A stretch of DNA of 6,168 bases from CAISIP01 sp031367285 (GTDB taxonomy: Bacteria > Pseudomonadota > Gammaproteobacteria > Burkholderiales > Burkholderiaceae_C). Shown piece after piece: positions 5,587 to 6,168 of the stretch (positions within the stretch are counted from its first letter, which is position 1; every line of letters begins with the position of its first letter). Location of the stretch: NCBI GenBank assembly GCA_031367285.1, contig JANLPN010000399.1, positions 1 to 6,168 of the forward strand, in the 5' to 3' direction. The notes under the pieces were generated by a model. The model did no database searches. It was given only the letters and a program-made list of their open reading frames with translations, and was not told the DNA's origin. The translations under genes and the position numbers were made by a program.

Positions 5587-6168
5587 TCAATAACACATGT
5601 TGTGGTCGTCGTCTTTAGGCTCGTCAGGTGGCGGCGGTGGCGGCGGTGGCGGTGGCGGCGGAATCAAGACAGCCGCTATCAAGACAGCCGCAGTGACCTG
5701 GCCGGGGTCCGGTCCCGATACGCCACTGGATACGCCACTGGATACGCCACTGATCAGGCCCGCCGAATCAATGTAGTTGAAAGGTGGTGGATCCGCCAGC
5801 GGCAATTTAAATCCGTTGATGGTCGCGGTGGCCGCTGCCGACTGGATCAGACTCACCCTGCCGTTGGTGGCAGCGATATTGACGGTACCCGGTTGTCCCA
5901 CCACGCCGGCGGTGATGGTCGCATTGGCGGTGGAGTTGGTGCCAGCCTGCAACAGCAGGGGCCCGTTGACCACGATATCGAGCTGGGTCGGATCGATGGA
6001 CACCGCGCCATTGAGTCCACCGTTCATGGTGAGCCCGCCGAACAGCGTGCTGATGGTCATGGTGGCCGGCGCATGGAGCTTGGCGTCCGACCCCGGACCT
6101 GTACCGCCCTGCATCAGGATTTCGCCGGCCAGAATCGTCTGGTCGCCTCCGGCCGATATTTTCGCCAG
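5587..6168 (-). CDS. C-terminal end of a TpsA-type exoprotein (filamentous haemagglutinin-like; 5' end beyond window)
   Basis: The reading frame is open to the right edge, giving 193 visible C-terminal residues; the internal ATG at 6114 is not the true start. The visible part is rich in Gly, Thr, Ala and Asn with short beta-strand repeats (SAGGDQTILAGEI, GGLTMNGGLNGAVSI, TVNIAATNGRVSLI) typical of the right-handed beta-helix of large two-partner exoproteins. The position, two genes ahead of a TpsB transporter, agrees with this. The end differs from the helix: SGVSSGVSSGVSG, a duplicated AAVLI, twelve consecutive prolines, then an acidic tail DEPKDDDHNMCY. In known systems the N-terminal TPS domain guides export; it would lie outside the window. 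The Pro-rich linker and terminal Cys suggest a tail that stays at or near the outer membrane, as in anchored HMW1-type adhesins, but that is inference. Confidence 0.8.
   Translation of the reverse strand: MAKISAGGDQTILAGEILMQGGTGPGSDAKLHAPATMTISTLFGGLTMNGGLNGAVSIDPTQLDIVVNGPLLLQAGTNSTANATITAGVVGQPGTVNIAATNGRVSLIQSAAATATINGFKLPLADPPPFNYIDSAGLISGVSSGVSSGVSGPDPGQVTAAVLIAAVLIPPPPPPPPPPPPDEPKDDDHNMCY
5626..5661 (-). repeat. Poly-proline codon tract in the exoprotein tail
   Basis: Twelve consecutive proline codons on the minus strand (CCN, mostly CCG and CCA on that strand) form a 36-bp low-complexity GGC/GGT-rich stretch on the plus strand. It separates the beta-helix from the acidic C-terminal tail and would be an extended rod-like linker. 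Such a tract can stall ribosomes and can change length by slippage in steps of whole codons. Confidence 0.85.
5663..5692 (-). repeat. Two tandem 15-bp repeats in the exoprotein gene
   Basis: ATCAAGACAGCCGCT and ATCAAGACAGCCGCA (plus strand) stand side by side and differ at the last base. They encode the doubled AAVLI segment just before the poly-proline tract. The unit is five codons, so gain or loss keeps the frame. Confidence 0.85.
5717..5752 (-). repeat. Three perfect tandem 12-bp repeats in the exoprotein gene
   Basis: GATACGCCACTG occurs three times in a row on the plus strand without mismatch, encoding the S-G-V-S type repeat in the minus-strand protein (SGVSSGVSSGVSG). Perfect identity suggests recent or ongoing expansion; the 12-bp unit keeps the reading frame. 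Confidence 0.9.

Overview
The window looks like a high-GC betaproteobacterial chromosome, probably Burkholderiales/Comamonadaceae-like. That placement rests on codon and GC style and on the kinds of protein families present; no marker gene fixes the taxon. Almost everything is coded on the minus strand, with one plus-strand gene in the middle. There is no gene-free stretch longer than about 225 bp, and I see no tRNA, rRNA, CRISPR array or insertion sequence.

Right half (6168 to 2464, minus strand): a compact surface/secretion operon. It opens, cut by the window edge, with the C-terminal end of a large repetitive beta-helix exoprotein of the two-partner secretion (TpsA, filamentous-haemagglutinin-like) type. 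That protein ends in a poly-proline linker and a charged tail with a penultimate cysteine. Thirteen bases later comes an exported protein with two FecR domains and two further related repeats. Directly after it (12 bp, or overlapping if a GTG start is used) is the TpsB/FhaC/ShlB-type outer-membrane transporter with POTRA domains and a beta-barrel. The obvious reading is that TpsB exports TpsA and the FecR-repeat protein assists or anchors the system outside the cytoplasm.

Middle (2400 to 1236): a plus-strand gene for a small hydrophobic protein of unknown function converges on the transporter gene. Its start codon lies on top of the start codon of a divergently transcribed exported histidine phosphatase-family protein, at a shared CATG.

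Left part (1235 to 1, minus strand): a 224-bp intergenic leader holds a strong imperfect inverted repeat with a competing alternative fold. It is followed by a gene, cut by the left edge, for an exported mono-haem c-type cytochrome domain fused to Ig/cadherin-like modules. This gene has an excellent ribosome binding site and an unusually long signal peptide.

Together the window suggests an envelope-directed region: a two-partner secreted filamentous protein with an extra FecR-type component, an exported phosphatase-fold protein and a probably surface-exposed or periplasmic cytochrome fusion. Whether these neighbouring units act together is not shown by the sequence.
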